From: Paenibacillus phyllosphaerae | Lineage (GTDB): Bacteria; Bacillota; Bacilli; Paenibacillales; Paenibacillaceae | DNA: 64,000 bases | Reading direction: 5' to 3' | Assembly: GCF_014192105.1 (NCBI RefSeq) | Contig: NZ_JACHXK010000007.1 | Location: 248,001 to 312,000, forward strand | Shown: in pieces, positions 23,600 through 32,403 of the stretch | Numbering within the stretch: the first letter of the stretch is position 1 | Layout: every line of letters begins with the position of its first letter | Program-made: the position numbers and the translations under genes | The notes under the pieces: generated by a model | Told to the model about the DNA's origin: nothing | Databases searched by the model: none | What the model saw: only the letters and a program-made list of their open reading frames with translations

Positions 23600-26500
23600 T
23601 TAAGCCTTCAACATGCCTTGCAGGAACACCGTCAGCATCTTGGCGGCTTCCGCTCTTGTCGCGCTGCCTTGCGGATCGAATTGCTGATTGCCTTTGCCCG
23701 AGATAATGCCTGCTTGATAGAGCGCACCGACGGCATCGGCTGCCCATGCGCTGATCTTAGCTTGATCGGCAAAGCTTGCGGTGCTGCCTGCAGTCAAGCC
23801 GTAACCCGCCAGATCGGCGAAGCGCTGGATCATAACGCTCATTTCCTCACGAGTGATGCGCGCGTGCGGTTGGAACTGGTTGTTCGCGATGCCTTGGACG
23901 ATGTTATTGTCCGCTGCCCATGCCACATACGGCGCATACCAGCTGCCTGCCGGAACGTCCGTGAACGATGCCGAGGCGTAGCCCGATACGTCGGCGTTGG
24001 CCAGACCTACCAGCATTTTGGCAAACTCAGCACGCGTAATTACCGCGTCAGGGGAGAACGAACCGTCACCGGAACCGGATGCAAGATCGTGCGCAGCCAG
24101 GTACGTGATGTAGCTGCTCGCCCAATGGCCGTTAGTGTCGCTGAAGCTTTGCTTGTTGTAGCTTACGGCAAATGTGCTCAAATGCTCGGTATGGAAGACT
24201 AGCTGTCCGCTCGCTTGATCGTAGCCCGATTGCGGCACGATATGCGGTTGGCCGCTGTTGTCCACATAAGTCGCGACCAGCGCTTGCATGTCTTCGCCTT
24301 GTCCGGCTTGATACGGGATGCGAACTTCAACGCTGCCGCCGCCGAAGCTTGTAACTGCGCTCGTGCCGGATTGGATCTTCACGTCCAGCGCCGGGCGAGT
24401 GCCGATTAGGCTGCTGGCTTCAGCATTGAATGCCGTCGTGTCGGCCGGAGCCACTTCGAACCGAATGGTATCGCCAGCTGATTTCACCAATGCATCCAAC
24501 ACCGTTTGGTTCAGCGTAATCGTGCCGAATTGGGTGACGATGGCCACGTTCTCCGCTTTGCCGGCTTGCAGCTTGCCGATCGCCGCTTTGGAGAGCGAGA
24601 GTGAGACGGATTTGGCGCCGGAGACGGTCGTTACCTTCAGTTCCGCGATCAGATCTGCTCCGTATTGGGCTTCAATTTTAGCAAACAAATCCGTAAGTTG
24701 GGCATCTTGCACGTTCACCGCGACCGCGCCGTTCGCATCAGCAACCGCAGGCAGGGTTACGCTTTGTTTGCTCGCATCGCCTACAGCCGGGATAGCGTCT
24801 CCAGGAGCCGTTTCCGTTTGCTCACCTGTCTCAGGGTCAACTACCGGCGTCGTCGTACCCGGATTGTACGGATAGTTAGAGCCCGTCGAGGACGTGTCCG
24901 TAATCTTGAGCGCGATGGCATCGTCTTCGTAGACGAGTTTGGCTTTGTATTTGCTAGGCAGACCCGTTGTCTCAACGGAGTCGAACTCGCCTGTCAGATC
25001 CTTGTTAGCAAAAGCAATGAGTTCGATGGTGCTGCTGCCAGGCATATAATCATCCGCGAAATTCACGATCAGCTTGCCGTCCGCATTCACGGCGCCTTGG
25101 ACCTCGACCACATCGTCGCTGCCTCCGAGGTTCAGCTCGAGCGTACCTGCCGCCGCTTGCGTGTAATCCCCGCCGATTACCAGCTTGCCGTCCACTTGTT
25201 CGGCCAGCGTGCCGCCTTGGACGGTTACATCGCCCGTACCGAATGCGGAGGCCATATCGCCTTCGAGCGTACCGTCATCGACTTGCGTGCCGCCCGAATA
25301 GGAGTTGTTGCCTGCGAGCTTAAGCGTGCCTGTGCCGGCTTTGGTCAGCTTGCCCGTGCCGGAGATGCTGTTCCGCCAGCGGTCGAGCGCATGGAAGCCG
25401 CCTTTGTCCGCATCCATCGTGACGGTGACGTTCGAATTGAATGCGCCGTATCCATCAGCCGCCGCGAACAGATTGAGGCGTCCCCAGCCTTCCGGATCAT
25501 CGAGCAGCGGGTAGCCGGAAGGGAGACCCGTTGTAGCCAGAACCGCACGACGCTGCTGGTCATCCAGATAAGGCAAGCGTGTCTCGAGCAGCACTTCCGC
25601 GCCTTTCGGGACGATCATCGGCTCTGTCGTCGAACCGATCGGCGTGAAGCCGTAGGTCAAGCGCTCGACGAATTCCTTCTTGTTCTTCTCGTAGTCTGCG
25701 AAACGGTCTTCCGCCGATCCTTCTACATTCAATAACTTGTCGTGCGCCTGATCGTATGCCGCTTTCTTAAGTTCGGCATTGTCCGGATCCGCCAAAGTCG
25801 CCGCCGCCAGCGCCGTCGCCATGATGCGTCCGCCCATGACGTCGAACGGCGAGTGCATGCCCGCTACGATCCGGCTGTTCCCCATCTCCGAAGCGCGGGT
25901 CAGCATTTCCTGGAACCGCTCGGGCACCGCGTAAGCCAGTGCATAGGAAGCGAGGTACGAAGCATTCGTATGGCCGCTCGGAAAACCGCCGTCCGTAGCC
26001 GGCGTACTGCTTCTAGCCGGAACCAGCGTAGGCACGATGATCGAGGTATCTACCCAGCGCCATGGACGCATATAGCTGTAGAACAGTTTGGCCGGATTCG
26101 TGGATGCGTAATTGCCGCGCAGCGTTCCGATCAGATCGACCATTTTGCCCAGCTCGGAGTCTGAATCCCCGCCTTTATTTTGATTGTTTTTGTCATCATA
26201 TTTCACTGTCGTGGCGTCTTCCGGGATGTTTATAATCGAAGTGTACGTGTTGCTCTTCGCGCGATACTCGTCCGCCAGCGATCCAAGACCGTCAACGGCG
26301 CCATACGATTGATTCCGGCGATCGTCGAAATAAGCCATATCTTCCATCGCCTTGGTGCGGGTCTTCGAGATGTCGACGACCTTCTGAATGTTGGCGTCGA
26401 GCACGCTTGCGTTCAGCTTGGTGCCGGTATCCCATGTCGCCCCGGGCGTCCACAACTCCAGGAACTGGGACAACATGCCGATGGCCGGATTGGTCGCAAC

Positions 26501-26698
26501 CGTGTTGTTGGCCGCGATATTATTCTTATAGTTATCGACGAAATGTCCCCAAGCCGGCGCTTCCGGCAGCGCGATCGTCTCTGCGGCAGGCGTCACATCC
26601 GCGGATGGCGTCTCCGCGCTTGCAAGTGGTGCAGGGATGGCATTCAGAAGGAGCGTAAGACCTAATGCTGTAGTAGAGATTGTTTTAAGGCGCTTCAT
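23600..26698 (-). CDS. Secreted PAP2 phosphatase fused to autotransporter-type repeat and three SLH domains
   Basis: Surface protein of 1032 residues. A signal peptide (MKRLKTISTTALGLTLLLNA, cleaved after PLASAE) is followed by a PAP2/acid phosphatase domain (about 60-420) with the three motifs K...MRP (about 206-215), FPSGHTN (about 237-243) and SRIVAGMHSPFD (about 275-286). Next comes a beta-strand stretch around 440-600 with LTKAGTGTLKLAGNNSYSGG, the passenger-associated repeat known from Gram-negative autotransporters. A beta-rich region follows, then three SLH domains from about residue 849 (FSDTNGHWASSYI, FTDVPAGSWYAPYV, FADQAKISAWA). The SLH domains should tie it to cell-wall polymers. 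I start at ATG 26698 after AGAGGAAG; the longer frame lacks a signal peptide. Probably a wall-bound phosphomonoesterase. Confidence 0.85.
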   Translation of the reverse strand: MKRLKTISTTALGLTLLLNAIPAPLASAETPSADVTPAAETIALPEAPAWGHFVDNYKNNIAANNTVATNPAIGMLSQFLELWTPGATWDTGTKLNASVLDANIQKVVDISKTRTKAMEDMAYFDDRRNQSYGAVDGLGSLADEYRAKSNTYTSIINIPEDATTVKYDDKNNQNKGGDSDSELGKMVDLIGTLRGNYASTNPAKLFYSYMRPWRWVDTSIIVPTLVPARSSTPATDGGFPSGHTNASYLASYALAYAVPERFQEMLTRASEMGNSRIVAGMHSPFDVMGGRIMATALAAATLADPDNAELKKAAYDQAHDKLLNVEGSAEDRFADYEKNKKEFVERLTYGFTPIGSTTEPMIVPKGAEVLLETRLPYLDDQQRRAVLATTGLPSGYPLLDDPEGWGRLNLFAAADGYGAFNSNVTVTMDADKGGFHALDRWRNSISGTGKLTKAGTGTLKLAGNNSYSGGTQVDDGTLEGDMASAFGTGDVTVQGGTLAEQVDGKLVIGGDYTQAAAGTLELNLGGSDDVVEVQGAVNADGKLIVNFADDYMPGSSTIELIAFANKDLTGEFDSVETTGLPSKYKAKLVYEDDAIALKITDTSSTGSNYPYNPGTTTPVVDPETGEQTETAPGDAIPAVGDASKQSVTLPAVADANGAVAVNVQDAQLTDLFAKIEAQYGADLIAELKVTTVSGAKSVSLSLSKAAIGKLQAGKAENVAIVTQFGTITLNQTVLDALVKSAGDTIRFEVAPADTTAFNAEASSLIGTRPALDVKIQSGTSAVTSFGGGSVEVRIPYQAGQGEDMQALVATYVDNSGQPHIVPQSGYDQASGQLVFHTEHLSTFAVSYNKQSFSDTNGHWASSYITYLAAHDLASGSGDGSFSPDAVITRAEFAKMLVGLANADVSGYASASFTDVPAGSWYAPYVAWAADNNIVQGIANNQFQPHARITREEMSVMIQRFADLAGYGLTAGSTASFADQAKISAWAADAVGALYQAGIISGKGNQQFDPQGSATRAEAAKMLTVFLQGMLKA

Positions 26699-26756
26699 AT
26701 TCGATTTGCTTCCTCTCTGTTGTTGGTTTCCTTGGAATAATCCAGGGTCGTGCTTA

Positions 26757-28112
26757 CTACAATTTCTTATAAATAAGGCCCAGCTTGTCGACGTTCTCGC
26801 CCGCACGTCCGAAGAATCCGGCTATGCTGCTGCCTGTCGGGGCTGTATAAGTGTAGGAGGTGCCGCTCTTCGTGCCGGAAGCGACTTTGCGTCCTTGATT
26901 CGTCGTGAGCTCCAGATAGAACACCCGGTTGCTGCCGTTGTACGTATTCGCGTAGATGAGCGCGCTTGTAAAATATTCTCCGCTTGCGAGCGTCAGCGAT
27001 GTTGCCGTGCCTCCGGTGCCGCCGCCAGCGAGCGTCGTTCCGTTCGCATAAGTCATCGATACGGCATCCAGCCGGCTAGCGCCCCGAAGCGTTACCGAGG
27101 CAGGCGCGCTTGCCGTTGGCGCTGTGTTGCCAAGGAAATTGAAAGCGGTTCCGCCGTCCCCGCCGACCAGATCGCTGTAGGACACGGTCGTGCTCGTGGA
27201 GAAGGAGAGATTCGCGCTGATCGCGTAGTGGTCGGACAGCTGGTTGCCGCTTGCATCGGTAAAGTAGGTATCCTCTACCTTGTAGCTGTTGGCTTGCAGC
27301 GTGACGCCGGCGCCGCTTCTATAGAAAATTTTGTCTACGACTTCATTGGATGCGCTGGTCGAACCCGGCGTACCCAACAGCGCATCGGCGCCCATCGTCG
27401 GATAGCTGCCGCCGCGCGTCTTCTCGATCCAAGCGTCTTTCATGCCCAGCCGATCGACGAACAAAGCCTTCAGATTATCTTCCGCTCGGGTATATCTACA
27501 GTTGGTGTCGCCGAGCACGAGCACGGCATGGCCTTGCGAATTCGCCTCGATGTAGGTTGCCAGCTGGCTCAAATTATCCCGTCTTGCCTCATTCGATTGC
27601 GTATCCGTATTGGCGTCGGCATGCAGATTATAGACATCGACATAAGCCCCGTCCGCCAGCTTGACTTGCGTGTACGTAAACCCTTTAGGCGTCAATTCGT
27701 CGGAGCCGTTATCGAACAAGCCGTACCTTTTGTTCCAGGTGACCCGTTTCAGATCGGAGTACGGATAATTCGAGAGCGTGTTCAGACCGCTGCCGATGCC
27801 GGCTCCGCCAGAAGTCGGCGTGCGGTAAGGATGCGTGTCGCTCGCATATAAGGAGGCGTGATAGTTGAAATCCTCCTGTACGTTGACCAATTCGTAGGGA
27901 GCAAGCTTCGCTCCGATCTGTGGCGTGTATGCTTCCGGATCCGCGCTGCTGGACAGGATATCCGGCAGTCCTCCAATATTATAGGAGAGTACGTCGAAGC
28001 TTCCTGTTGCCGCGCTCGCTGGCTGTGCGTTGCCTACCGTCCATAGTGGAACGAGGCAGGTTACCGTCAGCATGGTGGTTAGCATTTTGCGCCATTTCGG
28101 CATTTGATTCAT
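26757..28112 (-). CDS. Secreted EEP-fold phosphodiesterase/nuclease with jacalin-like lectin domain
   Basis: Exported protein of about 451 residues: signal peptide to about 35 (AQPASAA), an endonuclease/exonuclease/phosphatase domain (about 37-310) and a C-terminal jacalin-like domain (about 318-450). EEP marks are DVLSYNIGGLPD, the Glu in VNVQEDFNYH, NLHADANT, LVLGDTNCR and the catalytic LSDHYAISANL. The lectin shows VGGDGGTAFNF, GGGTGGTATSLTLASGE and the ending IAGFFGRAGENVDKLGLIY, the typical jacalin last strand. The fold includes DNases, sphingomyelinases and inositol phosphatases, and the substrate cannot be chosen from sequence. ATG 28112 is preceded by AGAAGG; ATG 28103 is an alternative. 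It is 58 bases upstream of the PAP2/SLH gene on the same strand, so the two may act together in phosphate scavenging (inference). Confidence 0.85.
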   Translation of the reverse strand: MNQMPKWRKMLTTMLTVTCLVPLWTVGNAQPASAATGSFDVLSYNIGGLPDILSSSADPEAYTPQIGAKLAPYELVNVQEDFNYHASLYASDTHPYRTPTSGGAGIGSGLNTLSNYPYSDLKRVTWNKRYGLFDNGSDELTPKGFTYTQVKLADGAYVDVYNLHADANTDTQSNEARRDNLSQLATYIEANSQGHAVLVLGDTNCRYTRAEDNLKALFVDRLGMKDAWIEKTRGGSYPTMGADALLGTPGSTSASNEVVDKIFYRSGAGVTLQANSYKVEDTYFTDASGNQLSDHYAISANLSFSTSTTVSYSDLVGGDGGTAFNFLGNTAPTASAPASVTLRGASRLDAVSMTYANGTTLAGGGTGGTATSLTLASGEYFTSALIYANTYNGSNRVFYLELTTNQGRKVASGTKSGTSYTYTAPTGSSIAGFFGRAGENVDKLGLIYKKL

Positions 28113-28350
28113 CACCCTTCTGCAATCGATTTGGTTACGAGATCAGCCTAGCATCCGGGGGTTTCGCGCCTCAATACAACGATTTCCGTTTGATAGAAAA
28201 ATCGTATTGTTGTACGACGATTGGCTTGCCTCCAGGGACTCGGGAGGCAGCTTTCCCCGAAGCCGCCACACCTATTTCCCCGCCCGTTCATCATGTCAAG
28301 ACCTGGTGTTAAGTTTTGGTTAATGGGCTAAACATGTCCAACCGATGCTG

Positions 28351-28356
28351 TATAAT
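28351..28356 (+). promoter_or_regulatory. Probable -10 box of the AraC/binding-protein operon
   Basis: A perfect TATAAT lies 28 bases before the start of the AraC-type regulator; GGAGGGAG follows as ribosome site. No clear -35 hexamer is seen, so an activator may be needed. Confidence 0.4.
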
Positions 28357-28384
28357 CGGGAATTGAAGGAGGGAGAGAAAAGCG

Positions 28385-30709
28385 ATGAGAAGATTGAACT
28401 CGGTGCTCGCCAACTTGGCGATTTCGTACGTAACGATCGTAGTGGTGATCGTTCTCTTGCTATGCTCGATCTTCTATCTGTATGTACCGCGTAACTATAA
28501 TGAAGAGATTAAGGCCAAGAACGAGATGCTGCTGGAGAATGCGGCCAACACCTTGGAAGCTTCCGTCATCGAGCGCATCAATACGATCTATCTGGACATT
28601 ACGCTTGCCAATAAGACCGATTTCGATGGCTATACAAGGGATTCGTTCAAGGGGAAATCCAGCAATATAATGGATTTGCAGATGCTCATGAAGCAGGAGG
28701 TCATTAACAACGCGGATCTGGTGCATGCCATTCATCTCTACGATCCCAAGTCGAAGGCGATGATTTCTTCCCTATATGGGCTCAAATATGAGGTTGACCT
28801 GCATAACGAGGCTTTCCGCACGATGGACTGGATCGACGCGATGCGGCAGCATGACGCCAGCTATCTATGGACCAAGCCGCGGCTCGTGCCCAAGGACATC
28901 TATTCGAGCGTCTCCGACAATAACACGGAGCAGCCGCTTCTTACCTATGTCCATAGTTATCCGTTCAATTCGACCGGGAAGACCGGCGGCCTGCTGATCG
29001 GCATCGACATCAAGGAATCGGCTATTAACGCGATCATTGGACAATTGATGCCTGCGGATCTGCCGAATACGTATCTCATGGACCAGCAAGGAATCGTCAT
29101 CTCGGCTGCGGATAAAACGGTGCTCGGGAAGCCAGCCGAACAACCGGCCTCGATCCGGGATCAATTCGCCTCAGGTTCGCCGGTGCACAGCTACGTCGAG
29201 AAAATCGACCGGACCGATTATGTCATATCCGGACACAAGCTGCCGTCCAACGGGTGGACGATCTACAATATCATTCAAGAGAACAATTTCTACAAGAAAT
29301 CGATTGTGCTGCAAAAGGTCATTGTGGCGATCTGCCTGGCCGCCATCCTGATCGGCTTGGTGCTATCGGGCATCTTCACGGTCGTCAGCTATCAACCGGT
29401 CAAGCGGCTGGTGAACAAGATCAAGGGCTTGTTCGACGCGCCGGCCGAAGCCAGGCACAACGAATTCAAGCTAATCGATACGGCATTCCACCAGCTGACC
29501 AGTAAGGTGAGTACTTTAGAGGAAACGCTGCACGCCAACAAACCGGTCATTAAGCACAATGTGGTGATGAACATGCTGCGCGGCAGTTACGCCGATGGCG
29601 AGTTGGAAGAGCAGCTGCAATCGCTTGATCTGGCGCTCCACTATAACAGCTACTGCTGCTTGGTCATTGACCCGGTCAGCCAAGGCTTCACGGAGTTAGA
29701 CTCGAAGACGAATCAGTTCGTGATCTACTCGCTGATCAACCAGTTGGAAGCGGCGGTCCTTGAGGGCACGCGCCTGATCGCCGAACAGCTGCCTGACCGT
29801 AAAATCGCCGTAATCGTAGGCACGCAGCATCCGGATGATCACTTGTTGGAGCGGATTGCCTGCCAGATCGTATCGGATGTGAAGGACAGCTTCGGGCTCG
29901 ATTTCAAGATCGCCCTCGGCGTATGGGTTCATGACTGCGCCTTGGTTCATCGAAGCTTCGAGGCCGCGGAGGTTCTGATCAAATACGGCTTCTTCTTCTC
30001 CGAAGATTCTATTATTCAGGCATATAACCTGCTAAGCCGGGAACAAAGCCATCTGGAGCTTCCGCCTTCCGCGATGACCAAGTTCAAGGAGAAGCTGCAG
30101 GCCCGGAATCATGCCGGCGTGGCCGCAGCGCTCGATCAGGTGCTCCGCGAATTGAGGGATGGTCAATATTCTGCCGATTACGGCCGATTCGTCCTGATGA
30201 ATATGATCTCGATGTACTCCGATTTCTTGAAGAACGTACGGTTCAAGCAATCCGGTCAGTTCAAGATCGATCTGTATAAGCAATACCGGTCAATCTACAG
30301 TCTGGACAGCTTCAGGGAATGGTTCATCGCTTCGATTACCGACTGTTACGGCCAAATGGACAAACGCAGCGACGACCGGGCGTTCGAAAGCATCGAGGCC
30401 GTGAAGCAGTACATTGGCGATCATCTCGCGGACGATCTGTCCTTGGAAGCCGTCGCGGCCCAAGTGTTCCTCAGTCCGAAGTATTTGAGCAAAATTTTCA
30501 AGGAAGAGACGGGCATCGGGTATACGGAATTCGTCACCAAGAAACGGATGGAGCAGGCGGTGGAGCTGATGAAGGGCAGCAGTTTCACGGTAGAGCAGGT
30601 CGCCGCTGCCGTTGGCTACGGGACAACCGCGTACTTCATTAAGAAGTTCAAGGAAATGAACGGATGCACGCCTAAGACTTATGTTCGGGATGTATTGAAG
30701 CAGGGGTAG
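28385..30709 (+). CDS. Membrane-anchored AraC-family regulator
   Basis: A 774-residue one-component sensor/regulator. A transmembrane helix lies near residues 15-38, an extracellular Cache-like region to about 305, and a second helix near 315-342. A cytoplasmic region precedes an AraC DNA-binding domain in the last 100 residues (LEAVAAQVFLSPKYLSKIF and VEQVAAAVGYGTTAYFIKKF). There is no kinase or receiver domain, so signal sensing and DNA binding are joined in one chain held at the membrane. Proteins of this design in Paenibacillus usually stand beside sugar transport genes. Here a binding-protein gene follows after 32 bases and is the likely target and signal partner. GGAGGGAG supports the ATG. 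Confidence 0.85.
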   Translation: MRRLNSVLANLAISYVTIVVVIVLLLCSIFYLYVPRNYNEEIKAKNEMLLENAANTLEASVIERINTIYLDITLANKTDFDGYTRDSFKGKSSNIMDLQMLMKQEVINNADLVHAIHLYDPKSKAMISSLYGLKYEVDLHNEAFRTMDWIDAMRQHDASYLWTKPRLVPKDIYSSVSDNNTEQPLLTYVHSYPFNSTGKTGGLLIGIDIKESAINAIIGQLMPADLPNTYLMDQQGIVISAADKTVLGKPAEQPASIRDQFASGSPVHSYVEKIDRTDYVISGHKLPSNGWTIYNIIQENNFYKKSIVLQKVIVAICLAAILIGLVLSGIFTVVSYQPVKRLVNKIKGLFDAPAEARHNEFKLIDTAFHQLTSKVSTLEETLHANKPVIKHNVVMNMLRGSYADGELEEQLQSLDLALHYNSYCCLVIDPVSQGFTELDSKTNQFVIYSLINQLEAAVLEGTRLIAEQLPDRKIAVIVGTQHPDDHLLERIACQIVSDVKDSFGLDFKIALGVWVHDCALVHRSFEAAEVLIKYGFFFSEDSIIQAYNLLSREQSHLELPPSAMTKFKEKLQARNHAGVAAALDQVLRELRDGQYSADYGRFVLMNMISMYSDFLKNVRFKQSGQFKIDLYKQYRSIYSLDSFREWFIASITDCYGQMDKRSDDRAFESIEAVKQYIGDHLADDLSLEAVAAQVFLSPKYLSKIFKEETGIGYTEFVTKKRMEQAVELMKGSSFTVEQVAAAVGYGTTAYFIKKFKEMNGCTPKTYVRDVLKQG

Positions 30710-30741
30710 AATTTCATTTTGCGGGTGAAAGGTACATGCGA

Positions 30742-32346
30742 ATGCATATGATTGCGAAACGTTCGGGTTGGCTTCTCCTTCTGGCGATGATCCTTGTCAC
30801 GAGCGCATGCGGGGATGACGCCGCCGGCGTTAAGGAGGCGTCGGCGCCACTGGCTGACGACGGTCAGCGGTACACCATTACGTGGACGATGCACCTCAAT
30901 GAGGCAGTACCTGAGGATGCGGAGATGATCCGATACCTGGAGGATAAGTTCAATGTGGACCTTGTCGTCTGGAACCTCGAGAACAACAATTATGAAGCGC
31001 TGCTGGATCTGAAGCTGGCCAAAGGCGAGATCCCTGACCTGTTCCGGATCCGCCAGCCTAACGATCTGCTGAAATATCAGGATCTGCAAGTACTGGCCGA
31101 GATTCCGCTTGAGATGCTGAATACGCATGCGCCGAATTTGACGCGGACGATCGACGCCAATGCCCCGGGGTATATGGAGCTAGGCAAAATTGAAGGCAGC
31201 TATTACGGCATTCCGGTCGTCAATCCGTCGAACAAGTTCCGGATTCCGGTCGTGTACCGGTCGGATTGGCTGGACAATCTGGGCCTTAAGCCGCCGACTA
31301 CGCTCGAAGAGTTCGAGAAGGTCATCTATGCCTTTACCTTCCAAGACCCGGACGGCAATGGCAAGAACGATACCTACGGCCTATCGAGCGAAGGAATGAA
31401 CGTCGTATTCGGAGCGTTCGGGCAGATGGTTTTCACCGAGCAGCTTTACTTTGCCTGGAAGGATCAGCGTCTTGTGATCGGGGCATTGCAGCCGGAGATG
31501 AAGAACGCGATCGCTTATCTGCAACGTTGGTATAAGGACGGTGTGATCGATCCGGAGTTCGTGACCGGCGAGAACAAAGGCGGCTACAAGCACCTGTCCC
31601 ATGCTTTCATTAACGGACGGATCGGCATGACTTCAATGGGCAACTACTACCACTGGACGCAAGCCGGCGACTATCTGACATTCAATGCCCGAGGCGAAGA
31701 GGTCCCGGTCGAAGCCTCGTTCAATGCGCTGGAGCTCGTGAAGAAGAACAGCAAGGCCAAGATCGTCTTCGGGCCGCCGGTTACCGGTCCCGAAGGCAAG
31801 AGCGGATCGAAGGCGTACGACATGCTGATGAGCTTTACCGCGATTGGGGCGAACGCCGCCAAGGACCCGGGGAAGATGGCCCGAATTCTCGAGATTCTCG
31901 ATTATGTCAGCGCGAACCCGGACCTGGACGAGAACATGTCGATGAAATACGGCGTACAAGGCGAGCACTGGATGTGGGCCGGCACGAGCAAGGATGACGT
32001 CGTCATTTTGCCCCCTTATAATGAACGGGCCAACTATACGAATCAGATCGGAGCCAACATCGGCATGACGGTTCCCGATGCGCTGACCGGCCGAAGAGAG
32101 CAGTGGGCGTCCACGCTTGGACTAGACAAGAACGGTATCTATAATGCGATGCAGGTGTCGTTCCCAGCCCTCATCAAGTACAGTCCGGAGCTGATCAAGC
32201 TTCGCAATAAGGCCTATATCTCCATGATTACGGGGGATCGGCCGGTTGCCGATTTCGATACATTCGTCCAGGAATTTAACGCGGCTGGCGGCGATCAGGT
32301 CGTGGAGGATGCGAATGTGTGGTACCAGAGTCAGGCGAAGGAATAA
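30742..32346 (+). CDS. Orphan extracellular solute-binding lipoprotein (LplA-like)
   Basis: Lipoprotein of about 534 residues: basic start, hydrophobic run LLLLAMILVTSAC with the lipobox cysteine, then a large periplasmic-binding fold of the long LplA type. Features include ALLDLKLAKGEIPDLFRI, YYGIPVVNPSNKFRIPVVYR, the calcium-loop-like DPDGNGKNDTYGL found in this long family, and INGRIGMTSMGNYY. GAAAGG at 30727-30732 is nine bases from ATG 30742, my choice; ATG 30736 is possible. No permease or ATPase gene is adjacent, so it either feeds a remote transporter or serves as the sensory partner of the membrane AraC regulator in front. A bidirectional terminator follows. Confidence 0.85.
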   Translation: MHMIAKRSGWLLLLAMILVTSACGDDAAGVKEASAPLADDGQRYTITWTMHLNEAVPEDAEMIRYLEDKFNVDLVVWNLENNNYEALLDLKLAKGEIPDLFRIRQPNDLLKYQDLQVLAEIPLEMLNTHAPNLTRTIDANAPGYMELGKIEGSYYGIPVVNPSNKFRIPVVYRSDWLDNLGLKPPTTLEEFEKVIYAFTFQDPDGNGKNDTYGLSSEGMNVVFGAFGQMVFTEQLYFAWKDQRLVIGALQPEMKNAIAYLQRWYKDGVIDPEFVTGENKGGYKHLSHAFINGRIGMTSMGNYYHWTQAGDYLTFNARGEEVPVEASFNALELVKKNSKAKIVFGPPVTGPEGKSGSKAYDMLMSFTAIGANAAKDPGKMARILEILDYVSANPDLDENMSMKYGVQGEHWMWAGTSKDDVVILPPYNERANYTNQIGANIGMTVPDALTGRREQWASTLGLDKNGIYNAMQVSFPALIKYSPELIKLRNKAYISMITGDRPVADFDTFVQEFNAAGGDQVVEDANVWYQSQAKE

Positions 32347-32377
32347 ATAGAGGCAACGCATGGAATACGAACGATCA

Positions 32378-32403
32378 GGGAGCTGTGCGAACAGCTCCCT
32401 TCG
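32378..32403. terminator. Terminator between the orphan binding protein and the nicotianamine-synthase-like gene
   Basis: GGGAGCTGT (32378-32386) and ACAGCTCCC (32391-32399) form a perfect stem with a GCGA loop. It lies directly between two convergent stop codons and can act in both directions. Confidence 0.8.

Noticed and set aside
28160-28225. Imperfect inverted repeat CAATACAACGATTT / AAATCGTATTG between divergent genes
   Set aside because: The right arm lacks two bases and the spacing gives no clear fit to a promoter; could be a regulator site but I cannot support it.
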